64,000 bases of DNA, from positions 124,001 to 188,000 of the forward strand of contig CAVPZG010000007.1 in assembly GCA_963710205.1 (NCBI GenBank), read 5' to 3'. This stretch comes from Pacificimonas sp963710205 (lineage in GTDB: Bacteria > Pseudomonadota > Alphaproteobacteria > Sphingomonadales > Sphingomonadaceae). The notes under the pieces are model-generated. The model was given only the letters and a program-made list of their open reading frames with translations, did not search any database and had not been told where the DNA came from. Below, one piece after another: positions 51,826 to 61,753 of this stretch; position 1 is the stretch's first letter, and each line of letters opens with the position of its first letter. Position numbers and translations under genes: made by a program.

Positions 51826-52725
51826 TTACGTCGTCCGCGCCTTGCGGTCCTCCGCGTTGGTCGCCTTGATCCCTTCCGAGATCATGTCCCAGTCGGCGTC
51901 GTCGAGCGCTGACAGATTTGCGAAGTTGCCCGCCGTATTCAGCCACTGCGCGCCGTCGAGGGCAATGACCTCACCGGTCAGATATTCGCAGCCGGGGGCC
52001 ATCAGGAAGGTGGCGAGATTGGCGAGTTCCTGATGATCGCCGACGCGGCCCATGGGAATGGACTCGCGTTCCGCGCCCTCGCGTCCCCCGATTTTCTTCA
52101 TCAGCGGCTCGGGCATCAGCCGGTCCCAGGCCCCCTTTGTGGGAAAAGGCCCCGGTGCGATGGCGTTGGCGCGAATGCCCTTCGGTCCCCATTCGACGGC
52201 GAGCGACTGGGTCATGGCGGCAACGCCCGCCTTTGACATGGCGGACGGGACCGTGAACGGCCCGCCAGTCCAGACCCAGGTGGTGACGATGGACAGGATC
52301 GAGCCCTTGTGCCCGCCAGCGATCCAGCGCTTGCCCGCCGCCACGGTGGTGTTGAACGTGCCATGCGCAACGATGGAGGCGATGGCGTTGAAGGCGTTGG
52401 GCGACAGCCGCTCCGTCGGTGAGACGAAGTTTCCTGCCGCGTTGTTGACAAGGCCGGTCAGCGGACCGCCGCCGAAAATCTGTTCCATCGCCTCGTCGAT
52501 GGCCGCGCCGTTCCTGATATCGACGCTCATCGCGTCGCAGGTTCCGCCCGTGGATTTGCGGAGTTCGTCCGCCGTTTCCTCAAGCACGCCCCCGCGCCTG
52601 CCCCAGATGATGCAATGCGCACCCAGCCGCATGAACGCCTCGGTCATCGAGCGGCCCAGTCCCGTACCCCCGCCGGTCACCAAAATGCGCTCGCCCTTCA
52701 TGGCGTCGTCCCTGAATATCGTCAT
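51826..52725 (-). CDS. SDR oxidoreductase, 2,4-dienoyl-CoA reductase-like
   Basis: 299 aa. TGGGTGLG cofactor loop, NNAAGNFVSPTERLSPN, and SAMSKAGVAAMTQSLAVEWG with Lys but without the usual catalytic Tyr, as in the dienoyl-CoA reductase (DECR/PDCR) branch. A role in beta-oxidation of unsaturated acyl-CoA is likely. ATG 52725 is preferred, with GGGAGAC upstream. Confidence 0.87.
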   Translation of the reverse strand: MTIFRDDAMKGERILVTGGGTGLGRSMTEAFMRLGAHCIIWGRRGGVLEETADELRKSTGGTCDAMSVDIRNGAAIDEAMEQIFGGGPLTGLVNNAAGNFVSPTERLSPNAFNAIASIVAHGTFNTTVAAGKRWIAGGHKGSILSIVTTWVWTGGPFTVPSAMSKAGVAAMTQSLAVEWGPKGIRANAIAPGPFPTKGAWDRLMPEPLMKKIGGREGAERESIPMGRVGDHQELANLATFLMAPGCEYLTGEVIALDGAQWLNTAGNFANLSALDDADWDMISEGIKATNAEDRKARTT

Positions 52726-52775
52726 GGCCCTCAGTCTCCCTCGAAATGATGCTTTGGCCATGCTAGCGCGCGATA

Positions 52776-53030
52776 ATGGCTGACCAGACTAGCAAAAGCG
52801 CGGCCCCCGCTGCGGTGGATGCGCGCATCATCGACGCGCGGGGCCTGAAATGTCCGCTGCCCGTGCTGCGGCTCAGGAAGGTCGCGCTCGCTCATCCTGC
52901 GGAAACCATCCTGGACCTGAGGGCGGATGATCCGGCGGCGGAAAAGGATGTGCCTGCCTTTTGCGCGGAAATGGGCTGGTCGTGCGAGCGGCGGAGCGAC
53001 GGATTGTGGCGTGTCGCGCGCCCGGCCTAA
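52776..53030 (+). CDS. TusA-family sulfur carrier protein
   Basis: 84 aa. IDARGLKCPLPVLRLRKVAL contains the persulfide-carrying Cys26 in the CPxP motif. Members relay sulfur for tRNA thiolation or molybdenum cofactor synthesis. It stands alone between two minus-strand genes, so the partner is not shown. Confidence 0.9.
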   Translation: MADQTSKSAAPAAVDARIIDARGLKCPLPVLRLRKVALAHPAETILDLRADDPAAEKDVPAFCAEMGWSCERRSDGLWRVARPA

Positions 53031-53033
53031 GAC

Positions 53034-53411
53034 CTAGTCCGTCGGCGCGGGACCGATCTGTTCCCAAAGCTCCAGCTTCACGCCGTCGGGGTCCATGATC
53101 CAGGCGAACTTGCCATAAGGTTCGTCCATGCGGCCGAGGATTTCGATACCGTCCGCTTCCAGCCCCGCCTGCAGCGCATCGAGGTCGTCGACGCGCAGAT
53201 TGATCATCACCCCCTGCGGCGACGGGTCGAAGTAATCGGTCGTCTCTGGAAAGGAAGAGAGGACGGCGAACGCCTCGTCCGTGTCATCACGGTAGAGAAG
53301 GTTCGCGCCATATTCGCCCGACAGGCCGAGATGTTTTTCATACCACGCCTTTCGCGCGGCAAGATCGCTTGTCTTGACGAAGACGCCGCCAATGCCGGTG
53401 ACCTTTGCCAT
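53034..53411 (-). CDS. VOC (glyoxalase/bleomycin-resistance fold) protein
   Basis: 125 aa. GIGGVFVKTSDLAARKAWYEKH and the closing IMDPDGVKLELWEQIGP are typical of vicinal-oxygen-chelate dimeric proteins; the second ends with the metal Glu. The first half lacks an obvious His ligand (Phe/Val replace it), so metal binding is uncertain. Substrate unknown. Converges on tusA, with 3 bp between the stops. Confidence 0.85.
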   Translation of the reverse strand: MAKVTGIGGVFVKTSDLAARKAWYEKHLGLSGEYGANLLYRDDTDEAFAVLSSFPETTDYFDPSPQGVMINLRVDDLDALQAGLEADGIEILGRMDEPYGKFAWIMDPDGVKLELWEQIGPAPTD

Positions 53412-53500
53412 ATCGCCGTTCCCTCCCCGGATTTGGAAACCAAGTCTTTACCTGATCTGGGCCATGGTGGCCATGAGGCGAGATTCAGCCAGGGGCATCT

Positions 53501-53896
53501 ATGACGGTCGACATGAAAGCGTTTGAGGAGATCCGCGCCCTGATGGGGCCGCGGCTGATCACGACCATCAATTACTTCAAGGAAGACGGCAACAAGGCGG
53601 TTTCAACCATCGAACAGGCACAGCGGGCCGGCGATGCGTCGGCCATGATCATGCCCGCCCATACGCTGAAGACCGAAGCTCGCCAGCTTGGCGCGAATGC
53701 GCTGGGCGACACCTGCTACCAGATCGAGGTGGATGCCCGCCGCTGCGTGGAAATTCAGGAAACGCCGGACGATTTGCTCGTCCCCGTCGCCAAGCTGCGC
53801 CAGCTTTTCCGCGAAACGGTCGAGATTTTCGAGCGCGAAACCAACCCGATCCAGGTGCGGCCGCAGAAGAAGGTTTTTGGCCGCGCGGGTATCTGA
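53501..53896 (+). CDS. HPt (histidine phosphotransfer) domain protein
   Basis: 131-aa helical protein. His54 in MPAHTLKTEARQLGANALGD matches the phospho-accepting AHxLK(G/S/T) motif of HPt domains. A free HPt protein would pass phosphate between a hybrid kinase and a response regulator. It is not ChpT-like in length. No kinase is adjacent. Confidence 0.82.
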   Translation: MTVDMKAFEEIRALMGPRLITTINYFKEDGNKAVSTIEQAQRAGDASAMIMPAHTLKTEARQLGANALGDTCYQIEVDARRCVEIQETPDDLLVPVAKLRQLFRETVEIFERETNPIQVRPQKKVFGRAGI

Positions 53897-53927
53897 GCCG
53901 GTATCTGACCGGGGAATTTCCCCAGTC

Positions 53928-54410
53928 TCAGTCGCCGCCCGACTTGGCGGAATGCAGCTGGACATAGTTCTGCATCCCCATGCGCTCCAGCTGTTCCAGC
54001 TGCTGCTCGATATAGTCGACATGCTCCTCTTCGTTCGCGAGGATTTCCGCGAACAGGTCGCGTGACACATAATCCTGCGTGCCTTCGCACTGCTTGATCG
54101 CGCCCTTCAGCTGATCGAGCGCCTCCATTTCCAGCGCCAGGTCGCTTTGCAGGACTTCCTCGACCGTTTCGCCAATCCTGAGCCGACCGAGCGCCTGGAA
54201 ATTCGGCAGGCCGTCGAGCATCAGGATGCGTTCCGCCAGCCGGTCGGCATGCTTCATCTCGTCGATGAACTCATGCCGCTCATATTCGGCGAGCTGGTAG
54301 ATGCCCCAGTGATGCAGCAGCCGGTAGTGCAGCCAATATTGATTGACGGCGGTCAGCTCGTTCTTGAGCGCCTCGTTCAGGCAGGCGATAACCTCAGAAT
54401 TGCCCTTCAT
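53928..54410 (-). CDS. bfr: Bacterioferritin
   Basis: 160-aa heme-containing ferritin that stores iron as a 24-mer. Diiron ligands include Glu18, Glu51 and His54 (EMKH), and Met52 is the heme ligand. The LFAEILANEEEHVDYIEQQL segment supplies the second Glu/His set. GGAGG lies 6 nt before the ATG. Downstream of bfd in the same direction, so storage and release proteins are co-transcribed. Confidence 0.96.
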   Translation of the reverse strand: MKGNSEVIACLNEALKNELTAVNQYWLHYRLLHHWGIYQLAEYERHEFIDEMKHADRLAERILMLDGLPNFQALGRLRIGETVEEVLQSDLALEMEALDQLKGAIKQCEGTQDYVSRDLFAEILANEEEHVDYIEQQLEQLERMGMQNYVQLHSAKSGGD

Positions 54411-54494
54411 GGCAGACCTCCGGTGCGTGTGTTCAGAATTGTCAGCCTACGCGGCAAAGGCCGCCCGTATCAAGCGCCGCCGAAAGGGGTGCGG

Positions 54495-54671
54495 CTAGCA
54501 GCCCGCGCTGGCGCGTTCGGCGCGGACGATGTCACGCGCAAAGGGGAGGCACTGGCCGCAGCGCGCCCGGCAGCCGAGCGCCGCATAAGCGGATTTTGGA
54601 CAGCTCGCACCGCTGCGCGCAGCCCCGCGCACGTCATCTTCCCGAATCGCATTGCACACACAAACGACCAT
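54495..54671 (-). CDS. bfd: Bacterioferritin-associated ferredoxin
   Basis: 58-aa [2Fe-2S] protein that reduces bacterioferritin iron for release. MVVCVCNAIREDD provides the first two Cys (CxC); CGQC in RARCGQCLPFAR provides the second pair. Start 54671 has AGGAGG upstream. The first gene of the bfd-bfr pair, behind a candidate iron-responsive box. Confidence 0.92.
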   Translation of the reverse strand: MVVCVCNAIREDDVRGAARSGASCPKSAYAALGCRARCGQCLPFARDIVRAERASAGC

Positions 54672-54704
54672 CTGCGTCCTCCTGATGCGATGGAGATACT
54701 GCAC

Positions 54705-54721
54705 ATGCGACTAGTTCGCAA
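54705..54721 (-). promoter_or_regulatory. Candidate iron-regulator box upstream of bfd
   Basis: TGCGACTAGTTCGCA (54706-54720) is a dyad with 5-bp arms TGCGA/TCGCA, flanked by A/T. Alphaproteobacterial Fur and related sites are TTGCGAA-type dyads. It lies 34 bp upstream of the bfd ATG, where a promoter is expected. Confidence 0.5.
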
Positions 54722-55181
54722 TAGCTTTGTTGGGACGTGGTGTTATGCCTTTGCACATAGGCTGCTGAGGGTTTGCAACCAGATGTTTATGTATCGAAAC
54801 GAAGATAGGGGAATGACATCCCGGTCCGGTCAAAGGCGGCGCTATTTTTCACAGATTGGCTCATCAGCATTTGCGGAAGGAGAATGGGTCGTCAAACGGA
54901 TATTCTGGGGCGTTCCGGCATATCAGGGTGTACGCCCGCATAGGCATCTGACCATCGGGGGTGGCAGCCGGATCAGTGGCGAATCTGGACGGGCGACAAG
55001 GTAGGCGGAACATTATCTCGAGTGCTCAACTTTTGTCAGTTTCACGGCCCTGAGCAATGGCAGCTTGCGACCGGGTGGGTGGCGACATTCAAAGGAAGTC
55101 TTTCCGACGACGGATGCCCGGAACTGCCGACTATCCAGACGGCAACAATCCTGGCGTGCGGACGACACATGACTTCAGGGC
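54722..55181. other. Gene-poor stretch before the acetamidase remnant
   Basis: About 460 bp with no frame that looks like a protein. Base composition is more mixed than in neighbouring genes. It may hold further decayed sequence of the same insertion, but nothing was recognised. Confidence 0.4.
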
Positions 55182-56163
55182 ATGGCGCGTTCGCGGACAA
55201 AGAGGCCTCTGGAGCCTGGACACACGAACTTCGCCGTCGACTATTCCAACACATGTCGGATCGCCGACCGTGGCGAACCGGTGTTAAGCGATATGGCCGC
55301 TGGCGATTCCGCTCTATTCCGGACCAATTTGCCATTCCCATTGTCATTCTGGCGCGGCATCGGGCGACGAGAATGGCGACACGCAAGGCGGCTGGAATTC
55401 GGAAACCCGCAGACCGGTCCCTTCTTCATTGCCGGTGGAGAAGCTGGCGATACGCTGGTCTCCACCTGAACAGAGCTCACGCTGAATCGCGATTATGCCG
55501 ACTGGCCTCGACAGCATCGATCGGTCGCGCGCTCGGACTTGCGTTTGTCGCGCGGCGGGCGATCGTGGTTGCTCGGTACGCTGGACTATCGACCGTGAAG
55601 CGTTGGGGTTGCACGCCCAGCAAATGCAACCGGTGTGCTATCAGACTTTGCAGTACCGCTCCGCCGCATGCTGGGCGGTATTGGTGTTGCCCCCGGCGTT
55701 TGGCTGGCCCGCCATTACGAGCGGTACACGGGGCGTATTGGCGGCGGTAACATGGACTTTCGCCCCCTGTTATCTCTGGTAACACTGTCTATCTAGGTGT
55801 CCAGCGACTGCGAAGGCACTCGCTTTAGCTTGGCGACTGCGCATACCGCGCGGGCGAAGGGGAGATCGCCAACCTTTCACTATGGTTTCGAAACGTCCAT
55901 GGATGTGGAATTCACGGTCGATCGATCAAGGGCAAATCCATCGGTATGCCGCACGTGGAATCGCCGACGCAGATCTGGTGCTTGGCCGGCGCGGAACGAT
56001 GGAAGACGCTTGGAGGCGGCAGCTCAAACATGCTGAACTTCTGCAGCGGGACTATGGCTATACGCTTTCGGAAGCTGCCCAGGTCATGGGAAGCGCGATG
56101 AGATATAGCGTGGTCAATCTGGCCGGACGCAATATCGGCATTGCCGCGAAGATTGATAATCGC
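55182..56163 (+). pseudogene. Acetamidase/formamidase family gene, decayed
   Basis: Pieces of an FmdA/AmdA-type amidase appear in the correct order but in changing frames. EFGNPQTGPFFIAGGEAGDTL, LNRDYADW, VPLRRMLGGIGVAPG and GGNMDFRPLL are in one frame with two in-frame TGA codons. LGDCAYRAGEGEI and IKGKSIGMPHVES are in a second, FETSMDVEFTVD back in the first, and LLQRDYGYTLSEAAQVMGSA with SVVNLAGRNIGIAAKI in a third. At least two stops and several indels separate them. The gene cannot make an active enzyme; it once hydrolysed small amides. Confidence 0.83.
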
Positions 56164-56228
56164 TGCTGCCGGGCCGATCGCGCGGCATTGTCAGCAGAGC
56201 AGCTAGGTAAGGCGCTGAACTCCCCACC

Positions 56229-56903
56229 TCACAGCCAGCTGGAAATCGTCTCCAGCGGTTTCTTGATGGTCGCGTGTTCCGGCATGGTCGCGTCCTTGGC
56301 GGGTTTGCCGCAGACGACGATCATCAGGGGTTTTTCGCCCGAAGGCCGTCCGCAGATCCGGTTGAGGAATTTCATCGGCGCGGGCGTGTGCGTCAGGGTG
56401 GCGACGCCGGCATGATTGAGCGCGGCGAGGAGGAAGCCGACACTGATGCCGACGGATTCCGGGACATAGTAATTCTGCCGGTCCTCGTCGGGCAGCGCGC
56501 CCCCGCGCCTTTGCGCGAAGACGACGATCAGGTGCGGCGCGGTGGCGAGATAGGGTTTCACTTCGTCGGTGCCGAGAGGGGCGAGGGCGTCGAGCCATTC
56601 GCCGGACGCCTTCCCGGCGTAAAATTCCCGCTCCTCCTGCTCCGCGCCCTCGCGGATCTGCTGTTTCAGCTCCGGCGAGGAAACGACAGCGAAATGCCAG
56701 GGCTGGTGGTTCGCGCCGGATGGCGCGGTCCCCGCCGCGCGGATCGCGTCCTCGATCACGCCGACAGGAATATCGGCGTCCGAGAAGAAGCGGCAACTGT
56801 GACGGCGTTTGATATCGGCGTAAAACTCCGCGGCGCGGGCGCGCATCTCGCCGTCGGAAAAGTCGATGAAATCGGTGAAAGGAACGGGATTATAGTCAGC
56901 CAT
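56229..56903 (-). CDS. Nitroreductase-family flavoprotein
   Basis: 224-aa FMN-dependent NAD(P)H oxidoreductase. RRHSCRFFSDADIP and TAPSGANHQPWHFAVV are the FMN-binding signatures; ESVGISVGFLLAALNHAGVA and GRPSGEKPLMIVVCGKPAKD close the fold. Its N-terminal arrangement resembles iodotyrosine-deiodinase-like members. Physiological substrate unknown. Adjacent to the amidase remnant without sharing its decay. Confidence 0.9.
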   Translation of the reverse strand: MADYNPVPFTDFIDFSDGEMRARAAEFYADIKRRHSCRFFSDADIPVGVIEDAIRAAGTAPSGANHQPWHFAVVSSPELKQQIREGAEQEEREFYAGKASGEWLDALAPLGTDEVKPYLATAPHLIVVFAQRRGGALPDEDRQNYYVPESVGISVGFLLAALNHAGVATLTHTPAPMKFLNRICGRPSGEKPLMIVVCGKPAKDATMPEHATIKKPLETISSWL

Positions 56904-56961
56904 CCCGCGCGCTTAGTGCGGCGAAACTGAAAAAGCGAGACGGGCGCGGCGAACGCCGCCG

Positions 56962-57630
56962 TTACCAGGCGGGAATTTCCCAGCCCCGCGCGCGGGCCAT
57001 TCGGTTCATTTTCGCCTTCCCATTGACGGCATAGGCTTCGTCCGCCCAGGCGAACATGGGTTCATCGCTGTGATGGTCGGAAAAGAAGCGCACATGCGCG
57101 TCGGCGCGGTCAATGCCGTCCTCGGCCAGATACTGCTCGACCATGCGGAGCTTGGCTTCGTCATAGCAGTTCTCGCCAGAGATTTTCGCCAGCACATCCC
57201 CCTCCTGCGTGCGCTGGACGCGGGTGCCGATCACCTCGTCAACGCCCACGCGCTCGCCGATGGCACGGGCATAGAAGGCATAGCTGGCGGTGGCGATGAT
57301 GACGCGGCGGCCCTCCGCCTTTTCCGCCTCGATGCGGGCGAGCGCGCTCGGAAAACACTGGTCGGACACGATCATCCTGGCAAAACGCGCGGCCTCGGCG
57401 TCGACGATGGCCCCGTCCGTGCGGCCGCCCATGAAAAGGCGGTGATTGATCTCCTTCAGCCGGGCGCGGCTGACCAGCCCGAGGAGATAGGCCGCCCCCG
57501 CGAGGAGGGAGAGCGGCAGGAACAGCCGCCGCCATCTGGCGCGCGCGCCGCTGAAATGCCACAGCCAGGGGCTGTAGGTGCCGCTTTTCGTGATGGTCCG
57601 GTCCATGTCGAAGATGCTGAGATGGTGCAC
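56962..57630 (-). CDS. HAD-IB family phosphatase
   Basis: 222 aa. FDMDRTIT carries the catalytic DxD, the SYAFYARAIGERVGVDEVIGT region holds motif II and III elements, and FFSDHHSDEPMF is motif IV. A hydrophobic segment (LFLPLSLLAGAAYLLGLV) follows motif I and may act as a membrane-associated cap. Related proteins include phosphoserine phosphatase-like and phospholipid-phosphate phosphatases. The GTG start overlaps the stop of the upstream PLP enzyme by one base. Confidence 0.85.
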   Translation of the reverse strand: MHHLSIFDMDRTITKSGTYSPWLWHFSGARARWRRLFLPLSLLAGAAYLLGLVSRARLKEINHRLFMGGRTDGAIVDAEAARFARMIVSDQCFPSALARIEAEKAEGRRVIIATASYAFYARAIGERVGVDEVIGTRVQRTQEGDVLAKISGENCYDEAKLRMVEQYLAEDGIDRADAHVRFFSDHHSDEPMFAWADEAYAVNGKAKMNRMARARGWEIPAW

Positions 57631-58949
57631 TAAACCGCCTTCAGCGCCTGTTCGAAATCGGCGATCAGGTCGTCTTCATGCTCGATGCCGATGGAGACGC
57701 GGACGAGATTGTCGCTGATGCCGAGTTCGGCGCGCCGCTCCTCCGGCACCGACAGGTGCGTCATGGCGGCCGGCACGCTGGCGAGGCTTTCGGTGCCGCC
57801 AAGACTGACGGCGAGCTTCACCGTCCTGAGGTTATCGACGAAACGGAACGCCTCCGCCTCGCCGCCCTTCACGATGACGGAAAAGGTGGAGCCCGCGCCG
57901 GAACAGTGGCGTTTGTAGATGTCACCCTGTGTCGAGGCCGGGTCGAGGAAGCCAAGCCAGGACACGCGCTCCACCTTTGGATGATCGCGCAGGAAGGTGG
58001 CGACGGCGCGGGCGTTCGATTGCGCCTTTTCCATTCTGATCTGCACGGTTTCGAGGGAGCGCAGCAGCATCCACGCGGTGTTGGGGTCGGTTATGGTCCC
58101 AAGCGTATTGCGGAGCGCGAGAACGGGCGCGAGCGCCGCCTTCGTGCCGACCGCGCCGCCTGCGACGAGGTCGCTATGGCCGCCCACATATTTGGTCAGC
58201 GAATAGAGCGAGATATCGACGCCGTGGCGGACCGGCGCCTGAAAACAGGGGCCGAGAAAGGTGTTGTCGCACATGATGATCGGCCGGTGGCCGGCACCTG
58301 CGAACTTGTCGTCGCGCAGCTTCGCCACCGCCTCGATGTCGACAAGGTCGTTGGTGGGATTGGCAGGGCTTTCCAGATAGATGACGGCAACGCGCCCGAG
58401 TTCGCCCGCCCGGTCGATCACTTTCGCGATCTGGTCGGGCGACGAGCCCGCCGGGAAGTCCACCCACTTGACGCCGAACTTGCCGAGCATCGCGTCGATC
58501 ATCTTTTCCGTCGCGGCGTACAGGGGTGCGGAGTGGACGATGACATCGCCGGGCTCGACATGCGCCATCAGCGCGGTGCCGATGGCGGACATGCCGGAGG
58601 AGAAGGTGAGCGCGCCCTCCGCCCCCTCCCACTGCGCCAGCCGTTCCTCCAGGATTTCCTGATTGGGCCCGTTGAAGCGGCCGTAAACCAGACCTTCCGA
58701 GCCACCGGGACGCTTGCCGGTTATGCCCTCGAAGAAGCGCTTGCCATCGGCGGCGGTTTCGAAGGCATAGGTTGAGGTCAGAAAGATCGGCGGTTTCAGC
58801 GCCCCCTCAGACAGGCGCGGCTGATAGCCATAGCCCATCATCAATGTGGAGGGATGCATTTCGCGCCCGCCGATCGTGGTGTCCTGCTTCGGCTCCTGCG
58901 CGCGGGATGGGCGCCCCTCGTCGAGTGGCCCTTCGATATCGTCTGGCAT
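57630..58949 (-). CDS. Cys/Met-metabolism PLP enzyme (cystathionine gamma-synthase/methionine gamma-lyase-like)
   Basis: Fold-type I PLP enzyme, 439 aa, longer than average because of a charged N-terminus. FSSGMSAIGTALMAHVEPGD, YLESPANPTNDLVDIEAV and the PLP Lys in DISLYSLTKYVGGHSDLVAG are present. LGGTESLASVPAAMTHLSVPEE is typical of the family. Start 58949 has GGGAGAC upstream. Whether it makes or breaks cystathionine or methionine is not decidable here. Confidence 0.88.
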   Translation of the reverse strand: MPDDIEGPLDEGRPSRAQEPKQDTTIGGREMHPSTLMMGYGYQPRLSEGALKPPIFLTSTYAFETAADGKRFFEGITGKRPGGSEGLVYGRFNGPNQEILEERLAQWEGAEGALTFSSGMSAIGTALMAHVEPGDVIVHSAPLYAATEKMIDAMLGKFGVKWVDFPAGSSPDQIAKVIDRAGELGRVAVIYLESPANPTNDLVDIEAVAKLRDDKFAGAGHRPIIMCDNTFLGPCFQAPVRHGVDISLYSLTKYVGGHSDLVAGGAVGTKAALAPVLALRNTLGTITDPNTAWMLLRSLETVQIRMEKAQSNARAVATFLRDHPKVERVSWLGFLDPASTQGDIYKRHCSGAGSTFSVIVKGGEAEAFRFVDNLRTVKLAVSLGGTESLASVPAAMTHLSVPEERRAELGISDNLVRVSIGIEHEDDLIADFEQALKAV

Positions 58950-58991
58950 GTCAGTCTCCCTTGAACCCATCCATTACGCGCCCGCCCGGAT

Positions 58992-61629
58992 TTAGGCGAG
59001 GGACTTCCCGGCCATTTCCCGCACATCCTTCGACAGGCCGGGCTTTGCCAGGATACGCTCCAGCTCTCCGCGCATCATGTCGGCATGGGCGCTGGTAAAG
59101 CGCCGCCAGCGCCCAAGCGGCGCGACGAAGCGCGCCGCCGTCTGCGGATTGATGCCGTCAGCCTCGATGATGCGGTCGGCCAGGAATCGGTAGCCCGCGC
59201 CGTCCTCGCGGTGCAGCGCGGGCATATTGGCGGCGAAACCGCCGACAAGCGCGCGGAAACGGTTGGGATTGGACGATTTATAGTCCTTGTGCGCCATCAG
59301 GGCTTCGGCGCGGGCAAGCGGGTCGCCGCTTTCCGACATCGCCTGGACGATGAACCATTTGTCGATGACATTGGCGTCGGCGGCGAAGCGCTGATGGAAG
59401 TCGGCCAGCACGTCCTCCCGCTGCGGCGCATCGCTGTTCGCCAGAAGGCCGAGCGCGTTCACCCGGTCGGTCATGTTGTCGGCATCGGCGTAGGCGGCGG
59501 CGGCCAGCTCATATGCCGCATCGTCAGGGGCGGCGAAGAGATAGCCGAGCGCGGCGGCACGCAGGCGCCGGCGGCCCTTCGCCTCGGGGGAAAGGTCGAA
59601 CGCGCCGCCGCCAAGGCTGGTGAAGAGATCGCGCCAGCGGCCCGCGCCGACCCCCTCCATGACGAACCGTTTCAGGGACTTGCGCGCATCGACGACGGCA
59701 AGCGGATCGACGTCGTGGCCGATACGGTCGACAATGATCGTGTCGGCCGGAAGCGCGATGGTTTCCGCCTTGAACGCATCGTCGAGCGCCTGATTGTCGA
59801 GCGTGCGGCGCACGGCCTCCACAATGGCGTCCGGCGACCCGGCATCCTTGCCGCCCGCGCGGCGGACCAGCCAACCCGACATCAGCTCCTGCATCGCCTC
59901 GTAGCGGGCAAAGGGATCGTCGTCATGCGCCGAGAGGAAGGCGTAATCGGCGGGAGTCCGCTCCATGCGGATCGTGACCGGAGCGGAAAAGCCGCGATTG
60001 ATCGACAGGATGGGCGGTTCGGTCACATCCTGGAAGGTGAAACGCTGCTGCTCCTCGCGTCAGCTCAAGCAATTGCTCATCGCCCAGCCGGGACCCGCTT
60101 TCACGCCCGAACAGCGCCGCCCTGATGGGGATGTGCATGGGCTGCTTGTCGTTCTGGCCGGGCGTGTCGGGCAAACGCTGACTGAGCGTCACGGTCGCCG
60201 TTTTCGCCGCCGGATCATGTGCGACTTCGGCACGGACGCGCGGGGTTCCCGCCTGCTCGTACCAGCGGCGGAACTGCGCGAGGTCGAGGCCCGCGCCATC
60301 CTCGATGACGGAAATCCAGTCCTCGCAGGTGGCCGCCTCGCCGTCATGGCGCTCGAAATACAGGTCCGTGCCCGCGCGGAATTTCTCCGCGCCCGCAAGC
60401 GTTGCCATCATGCGGATGACCTCGGCGCCCTTGTTGTAGATGGTCGCTGTGTAGAAGTTTGAAATTTCCTGATAGCTGTCCGGGCGGATCGGGTGGGCGA
60501 GCGGCCCTGCGTCCTCGGGGAACTGGGCCACGCGCAATGTCCTGACATCCTGAATGCGCTTCACGGCCGCGCTGCCATGATCGGCGCTGAACGACTGGTC
60601 GCGGAAAACGGTCAGACCTTCCTTCAGGCTGAGCTGGAACCAGTCGCGGCAGGTGATGCGGTTGCCGGTCCAGTTGTGGAAATATTCATGTGCGACGATG
60701 GCCGCGATATTGTCGAAGTCCTGGTCCGTCGCCGTTTCCTGGTCTGCGAGAATATATTTTGAATTGAAGATGTTGAGACCCTTGTTCTCCATCGCGCCGA
60801 AATTGAAATCGTCGACCGCCACAATGTTGAAGACATCGAGATCATATTCGCGGCCATAGACGCGCTCGTCCCATGCCATGGCGTCTTTCAGCGCCTGCAT
60901 CGCGTGCTGGCAGCGCGGCTCGTCGCCGGGGCGCACCCAGATGCCCAGATCGACGACGCGGCCCGACATGGTCGTGAAGCTGTCCTTCAGCGCCGCCAGT
61001 TTTCCGGCGACGGCAGCGAACAGATAGCAGGGTTTCGGATGCGGATCGGTCCAGGTAATTTCCTGTCGGCCCGCACCGATATCGCGCATCTCGCCGGGAT
61101 CGCCGTTCGAAAGGAGGACGGGATAGTCGTTCCGGTCGGCGCGCAGGGTCACCGAATAGCGCGACAGGATATCGGGCCGGTCCGGGAAGGGTGTGATGCG
61201 CCGGAATCCCTCCGCCTCACACTGTGTGCAGAGGATGCCGCCCGACGCGTACAGTCCCATCAGCTGCGTGTTGCGGTCGGGATGCAGGATGACCTCGGTT
61301 TCCACGACCGCGCTGTCGCCCGAAACGGGGAGCGTGAGGAGGTCGTTGTCGAACATATAATCGCCTTCGGAGAGGTCCGCGCCGTCCACCGCGACCCGGA
61401 CCAGTTCCAGACCTGCGGCATTGAGAACGAGCGGCCCGGACGCCCCCTTCCCGCGCGTGACGGACAGCCGCGCGGAAACCCGCGTTTCCCTGGCACCGAG
61501 ATCGAAGACGAGCGCGACGTCCGGCACCAGCCATGCGGGCGGACGGTAATCCTCGCGCCGCGTAACGGCGGGCTGATGGGCGGGTGTCTGCGCGTCGGGC
61601 GCGGGGGCGTCGGTTTTCTGAATGTCCAT
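58992..61629 (-). pseudogene. pepN: Aminopeptidase N, interrupted by a frameshift
   Basis: M1 zinc aminopeptidase. The first frame (from 61629) has GAMENKG, HEYFHNWTGNR and the downstream Glu in LKEGLTVF, and runs to DEQLLELTR. There the reading shifts, near 60050: the continuation EQQRFTFQDVTEPPILSINRG and the whole C-terminal helical domain to 58992 are in another frame. Removing one G from the GGAGCAGCAG tract restores a full-length protein of about 880 aa. The catalytic domain alone is unlikely to be stable. Either a recent indel or a sequence error. Confidence 0.88.
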
Positions 61630-61753
61630 CGTCACGAGTTAGCGCAGACGCTCGATGTTGCAAGATTGAACCATCGAGTAGCAAAATCGTAAGAATTGCA
61701 AACGAAGGCGATTGCAAGCCAATGGCAAGAACTGGGCCGAAAGTCACAAAAAC

